Virus record (IMG/VR): IMGVR_UViG_3300029267_003851
Span: 1 to 44,367 of that record
Source: a virus
Length of the DNA stretch: 44,367 bases
Strand: one strand, 5' to 3'
The position numbers and the translations under genes are program-made. Positions 22,831 to 31,616 of the stretch are shown here, piece after piece. A model generated the notes under the pieces. The model made no database searches, had not been told where the DNA came from, and saw only the letters and a list, made by a program, of their open reading frames with translations. How positions within the stretch are numbered: the stretch's first letter is position 1; the number at the start of each line of letters is the position of its first letter.

Positions 22831-23862
22831 ATGAAGGTAATAACTATGCCGACAGGTGAATACGGTGAATACAAGGAACTTAACAAGATCTTGAATAGTA
22901 GCATCTCTTCAAGACTCGCAAAAGCCAGAAAACGGCCCAGGCTTCTAGCAGACGAAGAAGAAACTAATTCCGAAGCTTTTTCTGGAATGTGTCAGTTCAG
23001 CAGTAGCGATGGCACTAGATTCTTTCCGGCCAGCAAAACAACAGCCACTCTCAAGCCGGGCATCTACGAAATTTATTGTTGTTCTTCTAAAGGGATATAT
23101 TTTCAAAAGATTGATGTTAAAACCGACGATCTAATTCGATTTCCTGAAACCAATTCTGAAAAGGTTATCGAAGAAATCAAGAAGTTCTGGGATAGAGAAG
23201 AGTTCTTTCGAAAATACGACCTGAGTTACAAGCGAGGTATCATACTATGGGGGCCAGCCGGAAGTGGCAAATCGTGTACGGTAAAACTAGTTTCCCAGGA
23301 CGTGGTTAAAAGGGGTGGAGTGGTTTTCAAATTCACTACGCCGAACCTATTCTGCGAAGGGGTTCGTATTTTTCGAGAGATCCAGCCTGATACTCCAATT
23401 GTTGTATTGATGGAAGACCTAGATTCCACGGTTGACTGCTATAGTGAATCCGATGTTTTGAACATCTTGGATGGCGTCGATCAGATTGACAAGGTGGTGT
23501 ATCTGGCCACGACGAACTATCCCGAGAGATTGGGGGGCAGGATTCTCAACCGACCCAGCCGCTTTGATAGACGGCACAAAATGGGTCATCCGAAGAAGAA
23601 GTCTCGCCGCCGTTACTTCGAACATCTGATAGACGAGGAAACTAGAGAGCGATTCGATATTGATTTAGATCAATGGGTAGATGATACCAAGGATATGTCG
23701 ATTGCTCACCTGAAAGAACTATTCGTTTCAGTTTGCATTTTGGGCAACTCTTACGAAGAGTCGGTCAAGGTTTTGCGTTCAATGGTTGAAGAACATCCGA
23801 AATCTAGCGACGACGATTTCAAAGATTTCGGTTTTAAGCCTGGAGTGTTAAATGATGAGTGA
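22831..23862 (+). CDS. AAA+ ATPase (FtsH/Bcs1-like core)
   Basis: 343 residues. Core motifs: Walker A LWGPAGSGKS (about 138-147), Walker B VVLMEDLD, sensor 1 ATTNYPE and arginine finger NRPSRFDRR. The N-terminal ~130 residues are of unknown fold. The GAGG upstream fits the ATG at 22831; the ATG at 22846 with AAGG is an alternative. It lies just upstream of the membrane protein and the catalytic dnaE piece, as the other AAA+ gene lies just downstream of the dnaE N-terminal piece. A replication-linked remodelling role is inferred. Confidence 0.85.
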   Translation: MKVITMPTGEYGEYKELNKILNSSISSRLAKARKRPRLLADEEETNSEAFSGMCQFSSSDGTRFFPASKTTATLKPGIYEIYCCSSKGIYFQKIDVKTDDLIRFPETNSEKVIEEIKKFWDREEFFRKYDLSYKRGIILWGPAGSGKSCTVKLVSQDVVKRGGVVFKFTTPNLFCEGVRIFREIQPDTPIVVLMEDLDSTVDCYSESDVLNILDGVDQIDKVVYLATTNYPERLGGRILNRPSRFDRRHKMGHPKKKSRRRYFEHLIDEETRERFDIDLDQWVDDTKDMSIAHLKELFVSVCILGNSYEESVKVLRSMVEEHPKSSDDDFKDFGFKPGVLNDE

Positions 23863-24040
23863 GCCCGATGAAGACGGGGCACAAGCTATAGGTTGGTTGC
23901 TCTTTGGTAGTTTGGCGATCATTTGTATTTGCATCGCACAATTAACATCGGAAATCGTGGGATGGCTGGTTTTCGGATCGGTTCTTTTTTTCTTTGCGAT
24001 TTTTTGTGTTGTAGCGTATTTTATGTCTGGCGGGAAATGA
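23852..24040 (+). CDS. Small membrane protein with two transmembrane helices
   Basis: 62 residues. A short acidic N-terminus (MMSEPDEDG) is followed by two hydrophobic segments (IGWLLFGSLAIICICIAQL and GWLVFGSVLFFFAIFCVVAYF). It overlaps the preceding AAA+ gene by 11 bases and the following dnaE piece by ATGA, so all three are coupled. It could tether the ATPase or replisome to the membrane; that is inference from position only. Confidence 0.65.
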   Translation: MMSEPDEDGAQAIGWLLFGSLAIICICIAQLTSEIVGWLVFGSVLFFFAIFCVVAYFMSGGK

Positions 24041-26631
24041 ACGATTCTAGAGAAAAGCTGTTTGAATTATGTTACCTTGCCATGAAAAAGCAAGGTTTTG
24101 GCAATAAGATTCATTTAGATCGCCTTGAAGAGGAAATGAGCGAAATTGATGCCCAAGGGGAATATGATTATTTCATCGAACTGCACGAAAAAGGCGAAAA
24201 ATACCCGAATGACAACAATCTTTTCATAGCATATCTGCTGGATATTTGCGATGATTTCGATCTCCAACAACCACCAGTTTACATTGAGGGCGAACTTCCA
24301 GATATTGATGTAGATTTTTTGCCTGCGATCCAGAAATATCTAAAAGATAACTGGGCACCAAAGGCTTTTGGTTCTCAAAATGTTTGCAACATCGGCAACT
24401 ACACAACCTTTAGAATCAGATCCTCGTTGATTGATATGGCTAGGATTTTCGGCAAGAGTCGAGATGAGGTTTTGGCTGTAACTACAAATCTGGAATTGAC
24501 AGGTGGCGATGACGAAGAAGACACAAGTAACCAAGATTTGTCTTGGGATAAGGCCTTAGAGTTAGATAAGGCCCTGGCGGCTTATTGCGAACGACATCCC
24601 GACGTAGCGAATACCGCCAGCAATCTTCTGGAAAGAAATCGTGGCCGAGGTAAACACGCGGGAGGATTGATTATAGCCAATTGTCCCATCGATAATGTCG
24701 TTCCTTTGATGTTGGATACAAACGGCAACCCGGTATCGGCATGGACGGAGGGACTACACGATCAGGATTTACAGCCCGTTGGATTGATTAAGTTCGATGT
24801 TCTGGTTATCAAGGATTTATTGCGGATTGCCGAGTGCTGTCAATTGGTGAAAAAGAGGCATAATCTGGAATCTATTTGTGCCCTACCAGAGATGTCCGAC
24901 TGGACAGATACGAGTTATCTTAACGATCCCGCTGCTTTGGCCTTCGCAAACAAAGGCAAGACAACAGGTGTGTTTCAATTCAGCAATGATGGTATGAGGA
25001 AGCTGATTAAACGGGGTGGTGTGGAATCATTTGAAGATTTGGTCGCCTATACAGCCCTGATTCGGCCAGGACCATTAAGTTCCGGCATGACCAATGAGTA
25101 TTGCAAGCGGAAGAAAGGTGAGGAATACGATTTACATCCGCTTCTGGAGCCTATTCTTGGCAATACAAAGGGAGTTTTCGCTTATCAAGAACAAATTATG
25201 AAGATCCTCAACGTAGTGGGTAAGATCCCTCTTATTCATTGCGAAAAAATTCGAAAAGCCATTTCAAAGAAGAAAGATACGGTATTTAAGAAGTACAAGG
25301 ACCAGTTTATCGCCAATGCTCAGAAAACCTTGGGATGGGAAGAAGAGGAAGTTATTGAACTTTGGGACCAAATTGCCAAGTTTTATACCTATGCATTCAA
25401 TAAAAGCCATGGGGTTGCTTACACATACATCTCCTCCCGGTTGCTTTGGCTCAAGGCCCACTATCCCATTGAGTTCTTCAAGACAACGCTTCAGTATGAA
25501 CCAAAAGATTGGAAAATTCGCAACTTCAAAAGAGAAGCAGAAAACGAGGGCATCCCGGTGATGCTGCCAGATATCAATAAGTCGAAGATTCATTTTGGAA
25601 TCGTAGATGAGAAAATCTACACGGGATTTTCAGACATCAAGGGAATAGGCATAGGTCCAGCCCGAGAGATAGTTGACAATCAGCCCTACGTGGGATTTGA
25701 AGATTTTTTGATTCGTTTTGGAACGGCAAAGAAAGTTTTGGTGCCATTGATTAACTTGAGAGTTTTCGATGGCGATCCCGCTGTATTGATGGCCTTTTAC
25801 GAACATTTCAAGAACAGGGCCGAAAGTGCCCGCAACTCTCTGAAGCGAAATCTTAAAACCAGAGAGAAATACATTCAGCAGATCAAGGACGTGCTGCCTG
25901 AAGGTTGTGAAATTCGGGAACTAACAGCACATGAAAAACTGATGTCACTACAAGAAGAAGATATACAAGTTCTTTGTGAAAAACATGTCGCCCCCTGGCT
26001 TCTCCATTGGCAATTCACGTACAAGGATATTTGGGCGGTAGTTAAGAAATACCAACGCTCAGTCAACCAGTTCGAAGAAAAACAGAAGATCGCCCTGCCC
26101 TCCTTAGCTGATTTTGAAGTTCCTGACGAACTTCCTGAAATTCCTAAGGAACACGAAGCCCAAGAGCAGTGTTTTGGCTTTACTTGGATTCATAGATTGG
26201 AGAGAAGTCCTGACTTTTCCGCCGATAAGATGTTTGCCAATTTCGAGGAAGACGACACGATCCGAGACGGTCCTGTCGAAGTTATGCTAATCGAAGGGCC
26301 GGTAATGAAAATCTCCAAAAAGGGCAATCCCTACTACTATATCACCGTCGAAGATGGCGATTGGAACCAGCAGATCATCACTTTTTGGGAAGACGACTAC
26401 GAGCGATTCAAAGAAGAACTAAATTACTGGCAGGAATACACTCACCTAAAACATAAGAGCAAAGACAAGCCCAAAGGCCGAGGACATATGTTTAAGTTGA
26501 AGGTGATCCCCCCCGGTCCCGGCTTTAGATCGTTTACGTTTCTCTCATTTGGTAAGAGAAGCCGAAAACAAGCACCAGCAAATAAAGAAGACGATTACCG
26601 TTTGCACATTATGAAGGACCCCGATGCCTAA
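24037..26631 (+). CDS. dnaE: DNA polymerase III alpha, C-terminal catalytic piece
   Basis: 864 residues from the ATG at 24037 (ATGA overlap). The catalytic aspartates are in PDIDVDF (about residues 87-94) and KFDVLVIKDL (about 252). The fingers and thumb include GRGKHAGGLIIAN, TGVFQFSNDGM, YTALIRPGPLSSG, FAYQEQIMKI and YAFNKSHGVAYTYIS. A helix-hairpin-helix (DIKGIGIGPAREIV) follows, then a C-terminal OB domain (VMLIEGPVMKISKKGNPYYY). The first ~85 residues (FELCYLAMKKQGF ... RLEEEMSEIDAQGEYDYF) resemble the segment that precedes PGRGS in normal DnaE, but PGRGS itself is missing and is supplied only by the 17084-18448 product. It must therefore work together with that piece. Confidence 0.9.
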   Translation: MNDSREKLFELCYLAMKKQGFGNKIHLDRLEEEMSEIDAQGEYDYFIELHEKGEKYPNDNNLFIAYLLDICDDFDLQQPPVYIEGELPDIDVDFLPAIQKYLKDNWAPKAFGSQNVCNIGNYTTFRIRSSLIDMARIFGKSRDEVLAVTTNLELTGGDDEEDTSNQDLSWDKALELDKALAAYCERHPDVANTASNLLERNRGRGKHAGGLIIANCPIDNVVPLMLDTNGNPVSAWTEGLHDQDLQPVGLIKFDVLVIKDLLRIAECCQLVKKRHNLESICALPEMSDWTDTSYLNDPAALAFANKGKTTGVFQFSNDGMRKLIKRGGVESFEDLVAYTALIRPGPLSSGMTNEYCKRKKGEEYDLHPLLEPILGNTKGVFAYQEQIMKILNVVGKIPLIHCEKIRKAISKKKDTVFKKYKDQFIANAQKTLGWEEEEVIELWDQIAKFYTYAFNKSHGVAYTYISSRLLWLKAHYPIEFFKTTLQYEPKDWKIRNFKREAENEGIPVMLPDINKSKIHFGIVDEKIYTGFSDIKGIGIGPAREIVDNQPYVGFEDFLIRFGTAKKVLVPLINLRVFDGDPAVLMAFYEHFKNRAESARNSLKRNLKTREKYIQQIKDVLPEGCEIRELTAHEKLMSLQEEDIQVLCEKHVAPWLLHWQFTYKDIWAVVKKYQRSVNQFEEKQKIALPSLADFEVPDELPEIPKEHEAQEQCFGFTWIHRLERSPDFSADKMFANFEEDDTIRDGPVEVMLIEGPVMKISKKGNPYYYITVEDGDWNQQIITFWEDDYERFKEELNYWQEYTHLKHKSKDKPKGRGHMFKLKVIPPGPGFRSFTFLSFGKRSRKQAPANKEDDYRLHIMKDPDA

Positions 26632-27088
26632 AGAATTAGAAATAACTAACGAAAATTTTGACGAATACTTTCAAGATGTAAGAAAAGGCGAGCCTCAACC
26701 GGGCCAAATTATTGCCTGCTATTCGGCCATAGCCGAATTTGTTGACGGAAACCAAAAACGCGACATGATCGACCTTCTCCAATACACGGACAAAATGCTA
26801 CCCGCTATACAGGTTATGAAAAAGTGTTTTTGTGCTTCCGAAGCCGATTCCTATCGAGTACCACTGAAGATGGCTGAGGACCTCCTCTCTGGAATGAGTA
26901 GAAATGAAGTCGCCAAGAAATCATATAAGTATACTATTGAAATGTACTTCTACACACGGCCCGAATACGTGCCCGAGAACGACCCGCATTGGACAACAAT
27001 TTCGATCTTGAACCTACAAGAGCATTTGGCTAAAAAGGACGAAAGGATCAAATCGAGGATAGAGTGGCCCGAATCTATGAAGGATTAG
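26624..27088 (+). CDS. Hypothetical protein downstream of dnaE
   Basis: 154 residues, overlapping the end of dnaE by 8 bases, so part of the same operon. Mostly helical (MIDLLQYTDKMLPAIQVMKK, LKMAEDLLSGMSRNEVAKKS). No motif is recognised. Confidence 0.6.
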   Translation: MPKELEITNENFDEYFQDVRKGEPQPGQIIACYSAIAEFVDGNQKRDMIDLLQYTDKMLPAIQVMKKCFCASEADSYRVPLKMAEDLLSGMSRNEVAKKSYKYTIEMYFYTRPEYVPENDPHWTTISILNLQEHLAKKDERIKSRIEWPESMKD

Positions 27089-27118
27089 TAATGACTCTGA
27101 AAAACGGAGACAAGGGGT

Positions 27119-27125
27119 CTAAATA
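27119..27125 (+). promoter_or_regulatory. CTAAATA box, candidate late promoter
   Basis: CTAAATA lies 25 bases before the ATG at 27151, with AAAGGAG between, in the 62-base gap after the dnaE operon. A TATAA also follows it at about 27135. Confidence 0.35.
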
Positions 27126-27150
27126 AGAAGACGACTATAAAGGAGCCATA

Positions 27151-27735
27151 ATGCTGAATGAAGGACAAGTACCCGGAGATTTCATTATTCAATCCGACGA
27201 ATTTGAAGATTGGTGTCAAAAATGGGACAATGCCCAGGAAAAAGGGCTTTTCGATGATATTCCTAAACCAGTCAATACAACACCTCAAACATCGGAAGAA
27301 AGTTTCTTCGGACCCCAAAATACACATCCGACGAATAGCCCACATGAGGCCGATGTAGAGTATTGGAAAAGCGTACATTCTGCTCTAGTTCAAGGCGATG
27401 CGGCTCCTGATCCCCTCAAACCACAACTTTTGCAGGAAGGGAAACTACAGAATTTCAAGAGCAGTTATCCACCCAACCCAATGTATAGTTATTCCCAAGG
27501 CAAAGATCAAAAAATTGCCCCACGGCAACTCGATATAACTTTCGATGAAGAAGATATAAATGAGCTTGCTGACATGAAAAAGACATTATACGAACTGGAA
27601 AGCAAGGTTGGTGCTGCGGACACGAATGGCAAAGGCACCAAAAAACTTGAGTCGCAGATCGAAAATCTGAAGCAAAAAATTGACAAACTTAGTTCCTCAA
27701 TGGGTCGAGCTTATCCATTAGAGGTGGAAGATTAG
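27151..27735 (+). CDS. Hypothetical protein with C-terminal coiled coil
   Basis: 194 residues behind AAAGGAG. The N-terminal part is acidic/aromatic. The middle is low-complexity, with many Pro and Asn (PKPVNTTPQTSEESFFGPQN). The C-terminus (EDINELADMKKTLYELESKV ... LESQIENLKQKIDKLSSSM) is a clear coiled coil. A structural or scaffolding protein would fit; no homology is recognised. Confidence 0.6.
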   Translation: MLNEGQVPGDFIIQSDEFEDWCQKWDNAQEKGLFDDIPKPVNTTPQTSEESFFGPQNTHPTNSPHEADVEYWKSVHSALVQGDAAPDPLKPQLLQEGKLQNFKSSYPPNPMYSYSQGKDQKIAPRQLDITFDEEDINELADMKKTLYELESKVGAADTNGKGTKKLESQIENLKQKIDKLSSSMGRAYPLEVED

Positions 27736-27786
27736 ATTTTTCTTACTCATGTTATGTCATTGGGTCTAACTTAACAGGGACACAAG

Positions 27787-28335
27787 ATGGCGGATGAGTC
27801 CACCAAAAAGAAGAACGGCAATGGGGATATTCATGTCCCAAGTCCTGCCGAATACGTTGCTGCTGAAACAGAAAGTAGACGGCTCAAAGCCCTGATTCGG
27901 CACATCAGCAATGTTCAGCAATCATGTTTGATTGTGGGAGAACAACTGATTGGCAATGGGCAAAAAGAGTTTGGTCAGAAACTCATTGCCAATGGCTTTA
28001 CACACGACAATTCCAAATTCCGGGGAGTGGAATGGCTGCATCTACATGAAGATGTCAAACAAAGCAATTCTGAATCATTTAAGACCGCATTGCTTCAACA
28101 CACTCATAGCAATCCCCACCATCCCGAATACTGGGCAGGGATCAAAAATATGCCCCCACTCTATCTCGCAGAGTTCGTTTGCGATGTCCATGCTAGGGCA
28201 TCCGAATTTGGAACGGATGTCCGAGATTGGGTAAAAACAGTAGCGACAGAAAAATTTTGTTTTACTCTTCAGAGCAAGGTCTATAAGGACGTAAAATTAT
28301 TTCTCGATATGTTGCTTGAAAATCCCTTTAAATAG
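27787..28335 (+). CDS. DUF5662-like protein
   Basis: 182 residues. The His/Asp pattern THDNSKFRGVEW, HTHSNPHHPEYWAG and FVCDVHARASEFG matches the DUF5662 family seen in phages and bacteria. The motif set looks like a metal-binding helical bundle (possibly HD-like), but the activity is unknown. It is preceded by ACAGGGA. The next gene starts 6 bases after its stop. Confidence 0.7.
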   Translation: MADESTKKKNGNGDIHVPSPAEYVAAETESRRLKALIRHISNVQQSCLIVGEQLIGNGQKEFGQKLIANGFTHDNSKFRGVEWLHLHEDVKQSNSESFKTALLQHTHSNPHHPEYWAGIKNMPPLYLAEFVCDVHARASEFGTDVRDWVKTVATEKFCFTLQSKVYKDVKLFLDMLLENPFK

Positions 28336-28340
28336 AAACA

Positions 28341-28538
28341 ATGATTGACAATAGTATCTCGTTGTGGAGTAAAAGCTACGCAACCCCGGAAGAAGTTAGG
28401 TGGTGGGGAGCCGAGATAGAAAAGAAAAGAGGCGAGAAGATTCCGTTTGAGGTATTGCACGACATCGTCCATGATAAAATGTGTCGGTGGAGGAAGCAGT
28501 ATAAAAAGACGCACTCAGAAAGGCAAGAAAATGACTAG
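28341..28538 (+). CDS. Small basic hypothetical protein
   Basis: 65 residues (MIDNSISLWSKSYATPEEVR), helical and Arg/Lys-rich toward the end (CRWRKQYKKTHSERQ). No family recognised. Its 3' end overlaps the lipoprotein gene by 8 bases. Confidence 0.5.
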   Translation: MIDNSISLWSKSYATPEEVRWWGAEIEKKRGEKIPFEVLHDIVHDKMCRWRKQYKKTHSERQEND

Positions 28539-28848
28539 AACCAATGTGATTGCCACCATGCTGGCATTTGTACTATTTTGTCTATTGCTCTCAGGTTGCG
28601 GGCGAATTACTTCGGGAGAGGTTTATTCCAAAGACTACCATCCTGCGTATTCGCGTGAGGTTTACGCACCAATTAAGATCGGTGATACCACCATCCCCAA
28701 CTGGGAAACGAGACACTATCCAGAGAAATGGTCCATCGACATACGAAAGATGGATGAAGAAACAAATGAATGGAAGACTAGACGTGTTTACGTCCCCAAA
28801 ACGACTTATGATCGAATACAGATAGGCGACTGGTACGATGTGCCTTAA
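28531..28848 (+). CDS. Putative lipoprotein
   Basis: 105 residues from the ATG at 28531 (AAGGCAAG upstream). The signal peptide (IATMLAFVLFCLLLSGC) ends in a perfect lipobox LLSGC, with Cys near residue 23. The mature part is small, aromatic and charged (YSKDYHPAYSREVY, PNWETRHYPEKW) and of unknown fold. A lipid-anchored envelope protein, for example for superinfection exclusion, is plausible. Confidence 0.7.
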   Translation: MTRTNVIATMLAFVLFCLLLSGCGRITSGEVYSKDYHPAYSREVYAPIKIGDTTIPNWETRHYPEKWSIDIRKMDEETNEWKTRRVYVPKTTYDRIQIGDWYDVP

Positions 28849-29006
28849 TCCTTGCCCTTAATCCAAGAGGTACACTCAGGGCACCAGGAAGAATAGAACC
28901 AGATTTCTCTTTTACAGAACGGACAGATCTTTGTTCGTTCAGCGATCTTGTTCATCTTCCTTCGCTGGAGCCAATGTCTTAAACATTTGAGCATCCTACT
29001 GAACAT
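28845..29006 (-). CDS. Very small zinc-ribbon protein
   Basis: 53 residues on the minus strand from an ATG at 29006 (MFSRMLKCLRHWLQRRKMNK) to a TAA at 28845. It has CPFCKREIWF and CPECTSW, two CxxC knuckles 15 residues apart, and a basic N-terminus. It fills an otherwise empty gap and is convergent with the lipoprotein gene (4-base overlap). The upstream ribosome site is weak (GTGAG), so confidence is moderate. Confidence 0.5.
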   Translation of the reverse strand: MFSRMLKCLRHWLQRRKMNKIAERTKICPFCKREIWFYSSWCPECTSWIKGKD

Positions 29007-29058
29007 GGGCTAACTCACGGGTGTATTTGGTCGATACCGCCCGTATGTAGTCATAATA

Positions 29059-29092
29059 AACGCCGTCGCCCGAAGGCGACGGCGTTTTTTTT
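29059..29092 (+). terminator. Rho-independent terminator
   Basis: The stem AACGCCGTCGCC with loop CGAA and its complement is followed by eight T. It lies in the gap between the small minus-strand zinc-ribbon gene and the plus-strand gene at 29118. Confidence 0.9.
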
Positions 29093-29117
29093 ACTTTTTC
29101 GCTATGATAATTGTGAA

Positions 29118-29306
29118 ATGGAGAGAAGATTTATCATACGATGTCGTGCCTGCGGTTGGTCGGAGCCCTCGACAGGAATTACTGCGGAGCTAAAACATTT
29201 GCATGAATTGAAAAGAAATTGCAACAAGTGCGGCGGTCCTCGATTATTCCGCTGTCCTGAATGTGGACAAGTCGCTAAACAATTGAGAATTAGAGGATCT
29301 AGATGA
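29118..29306 (+). CDS. Small zinc-ribbon protein
   Basis: 62 residues with two to three Cys pairs: CRACGW, CNKCGG and CPECGQ. This is a short, probably two-knuckle zinc ribbon of unknown role. TATGATAAT lies 6 bases before the ATG without a Shine-Dalgarno. The stop overlaps the ATG of the following glycosyltransferase-like gene (ATGA). Confidence 0.65.
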   Translation: MERRFIIRCRACGWSEPSTGITAELKHLHELKRNCNKCGGPRLFRCPECGQVAKQLRIRGSR

Positions 29307-30472
29307 AAATTATACAACCAAAGAAGTTCAGTCCCGGTAATCGAGATCAGGTTAAATCTGAGGAAGAATTAGAAGATATACAATTCAATATTCACAAATT
29401 AAACAACCGTCCTAAACCAACGGATAGAAGGCAAATATTGATCGTTGGATGTTTTTCAGAATTTGGTTGTGAAACTGTTGGTATACTTTACTGTCTGCCA
29501 CGCATTTTTCAGCAATATCCCGGCAAATATAAAATCGTTATGGGTTGGTACGGTAGGGAGTATCTATATCGGCACTTAGCAGACGAGTTCTGGGAAGTGA
29601 AGGAAGAACATCAGCATTTACGAGAATACTGTCGTGCCTTTCATCACGATTCCATCAATTTGAAAAAAATTGAACAGGCGGCATTAGAGTTCGGAATGGT
29701 CATGCCATCAGATCAACTTGGCAAGATAGCTCTTGGGGCTCTTTGTTTGAAATGCAAGAAGTATTGGTCTTCAACAGAATATGCCGAAAAGTGTAAGTTC
29801 TGCGGGCATCCTGAAGTCAGACAATCTCTCTTTGGGGATATTCCTCACTGGAAGCCTCAAGCTGTACGAATCCCAACACCAGCAGATGAGAAAATGGAAT
29901 TTGCCAAGAAACTTTTGAAGCCAAGGTCTGTAGGAGTATTTGCCCGTGGCCGAATCTGTTACGGTAGAAATCTACAACCCGAGTTTTATGTCGGGTTAAT
30001 CGAGTTGCTCGAAAGGCTTGGATATAACCCGATTTGGTTGGGAGAGAAACAAACAACTCAACCATGTCCCGTGGATCGCATTGTGGATTTTTCAAGGATG
30101 GAAGAAGCCCGAGATTTAGAAACCACCATTGCCATTATAAAGCAATGCGAGTTCACCGTTCAATTTTGGACCGCATCTACAAGGTTGGCAGGCATGATGG
30201 GGATTCCCTATCTGTTGTTTGAATCGCCCGATCAGATTTGGGGTCGCGGACAGGAGGGATTCAGAAGAAATTTGTGTGACTTTGGTCCTCGCAAACTCTC
30301 CATCAACCATTTCTTGAATGTCTACAACGACAATGAGTCGGGTCTCAAGGTGGTCGAGCGTTGTATTCACGATATGGAGAATGGAAATTATGAGGACGAT
30401 ATAGGTCTTGTAGAAAGCGAAATGGTGGTTGAAAAACTAAAAAACGACAACTCGCAGCGGATAGGGGGATAA
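29303..30472 (+). CDS. GT-B/heptosyltransferase-like protein with internal zinc knuckle
   Basis: 389 residues. The N-terminal half has a nucleotide-fold start (ILIVGCFSEFGCETVGILYC). The C-terminal half reads like family 9 or related GT-B sugar transferases: VGVFARGRICYGRN, YNPIWLGEK, and IIKQCEFTVQFWTASTRLAGMMGIPYLLFESP, the usual place for sugar-nucleotide binding. Between the domains is a zinc-ribbon insertion, CLKCKKYW ... CKFCGH, around residues 152-173. Together with the HldE homologue it suggests a sugar-transfer pathway, but donor and acceptor are unknown. A related gene follows after one base. Confidence 0.6.
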   Translation: MKIIQPKKFSPGNRDQVKSEEELEDIQFNIHKLNNRPKPTDRRQILIVGCFSEFGCETVGILYCLPRIFQQYPGKYKIVMGWYGREYLYRHLADEFWEVKEEHQHLREYCRAFHHDSINLKKIEQAALEFGMVMPSDQLGKIALGALCLKCKKYWSSTEYAEKCKFCGHPEVRQSLFGDIPHWKPQAVRIPTPADEKMEFAKKLLKPRSVGVFARGRICYGRNLQPEFYVGLIELLERLGYNPIWLGEKQTTQPCPVDRIVDFSRMEEARDLETTIAIIKQCEFTVQFWTASTRLAGMMGIPYLLFESPDQIWGRGQEGFRRNLCDFGPRKLSINHFLNVYNDNESGLKVVERCIHDMENGNYEDDIGLVESEMVVEKLKNDNSQRIGG

Positions 30473-30473
30473 T

Positions 30474-31616
30474 TTGGATACAAGCACAATCATTAAACGA
30501 GCCGCCGAAAAGGGAGGATTCATACGGACGAGATATGAGGCGAATAACATACCCACGTCTCTAGAGCAAATTTGCATAATGTGTCTGTTCCCCGACCTTA
30601 GAGGGACCTTTTTAGCTTCGGCACTTCTTTTGAAACGTTTCAGGCAGGAAATTAAGGGATCTAAGTATTTCATTCTGGTCTCTTGGCCCAATCATGAGGG
30701 ATTTTATCCCTATGTAGACGAATACTGGACCCTGAAAGAGGAAGGAGCTTTACAGAAGCTACACGATGGAATCAAAGGTTTTCAAAATACCTCTGCAATC
30801 TATACTCTAGGTCAACGACATTTAAACGGCTTCTTTGAAGATAATATTGACTCAGACGTATTGGGTCTGTATTATAATAGGGGTTTAACCACGACGTTTC
30901 TTGAAAGGTTTTCCACCATAGAAGTTTTTCTACCTACGATATCGTCTTCCGTCGCAGTCGGCCCAGAGTTCAATCGAACCATGAACAGGATGTCGGGTTT
31001 TAAGGTTTTCATTTATCCCGAAAAGACCTTGAATACCTGGGTCCACAATCAAGAGGAAAGAGTCAATATCCCCAAAGATTTCTGGATCGGATTATGCGAA
31101 AGACTTGTGAAAGAGGGGTATCGTCCGGTTGTCTATAGAGATCTTTTCGCCTATGATATTTCAACCAATCTCACGGATCAGTGTATCCATTTAAAAGAAC
31201 AGCAGAGTACCAAGCTTTTGGGGGTCATGAGGGCATGCGGGTGCGTTATGGATTTGTTTTCAGGCATTTCTAGGCTAGCCATTGCTGCCCGGTGTCCTTT
31301 TATCGTAATGGATGAGCGGGCTAGATATGTGGGTCTCAAAGAGTACGAAATAGATGATCTAAGTGCTGACAGGTTGCCGAAAGACTATATTTTCACATTT
31401 TCTACTATAATAAGAAGTGGAGATTTACGCCTTTGGAAAGTTAATGTATATGATCCTTTGATTGCTAGGCTGAATCGTTTTGTCGGTATAATTGACCCAA
31501 ACACACTACCATCAACATCAGAAGAAAACAGAATAGTGACTTACGATCAAGTTAGAAAGAGAAAAATCCGGCGATTAGGGACGCGATTTATCAAACTAGA
31601 AAGGAACAGACTGTGA
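30474..31616 (+). CDS. Second GT-B-like protein
   Basis: 380 residues starting at a TTG (30474) behind GGGGGAT. The domain order resembles the upstream gene: an N-terminal fold (LEQICIMCLFPDLRGTFLASALLLK), DEYWTLKEEG as a counterpart of its neighbour's DEFWEVKEEH, and a C-terminal half with YRPVVYRDLF and MRACGCVMDLFSGISRLAIAARCPFIVMDE. It looks like a diverged tandem duplicate without the zinc knuckle. No catalytic residue can be assigned with confidence. Confidence 0.5.
   Translation: MDTSTIIKRAAEKGGFIRTRYEANNIPTSLEQICIMCLFPDLRGTFLASALLLKRFRQEIKGSKYFILVSWPNHEGFYPYVDEYWTLKEEGALQKLHDGIKGFQNTSAIYTLGQRHLNGFFEDNIDSDVLGLYYNRGLTTTFLERFSTIEVFLPTISSSVAVGPEFNRTMNRMSGFKVFIYPEKTLNTWVHNQEERVNIPKDFWIGLCERLVKEGYRPVVYRDLFAYDISTNLTDQCIHLKEQQSTKLLGVMRACGCVMDLFSGISRLAIAARCPFIVMDERARYVGLKEYEIDDLSADRLPKDYIFTFSTIIRSGDLRLWKVNVYDPLIARLNRFVGIIDPNTLPSTSEENRIVTYDQVRKRKIRRLGTRFIKLERNRL

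Noticed and set aside
18448-24037. Split intein joining the two DnaE pieces
   Set aside because: The N piece ends only about 16 residues after SRFLSPARG, with no Cys-started intein block. The C piece starts with DnaE-like sequence, not a C-terminal intein HN-motif.
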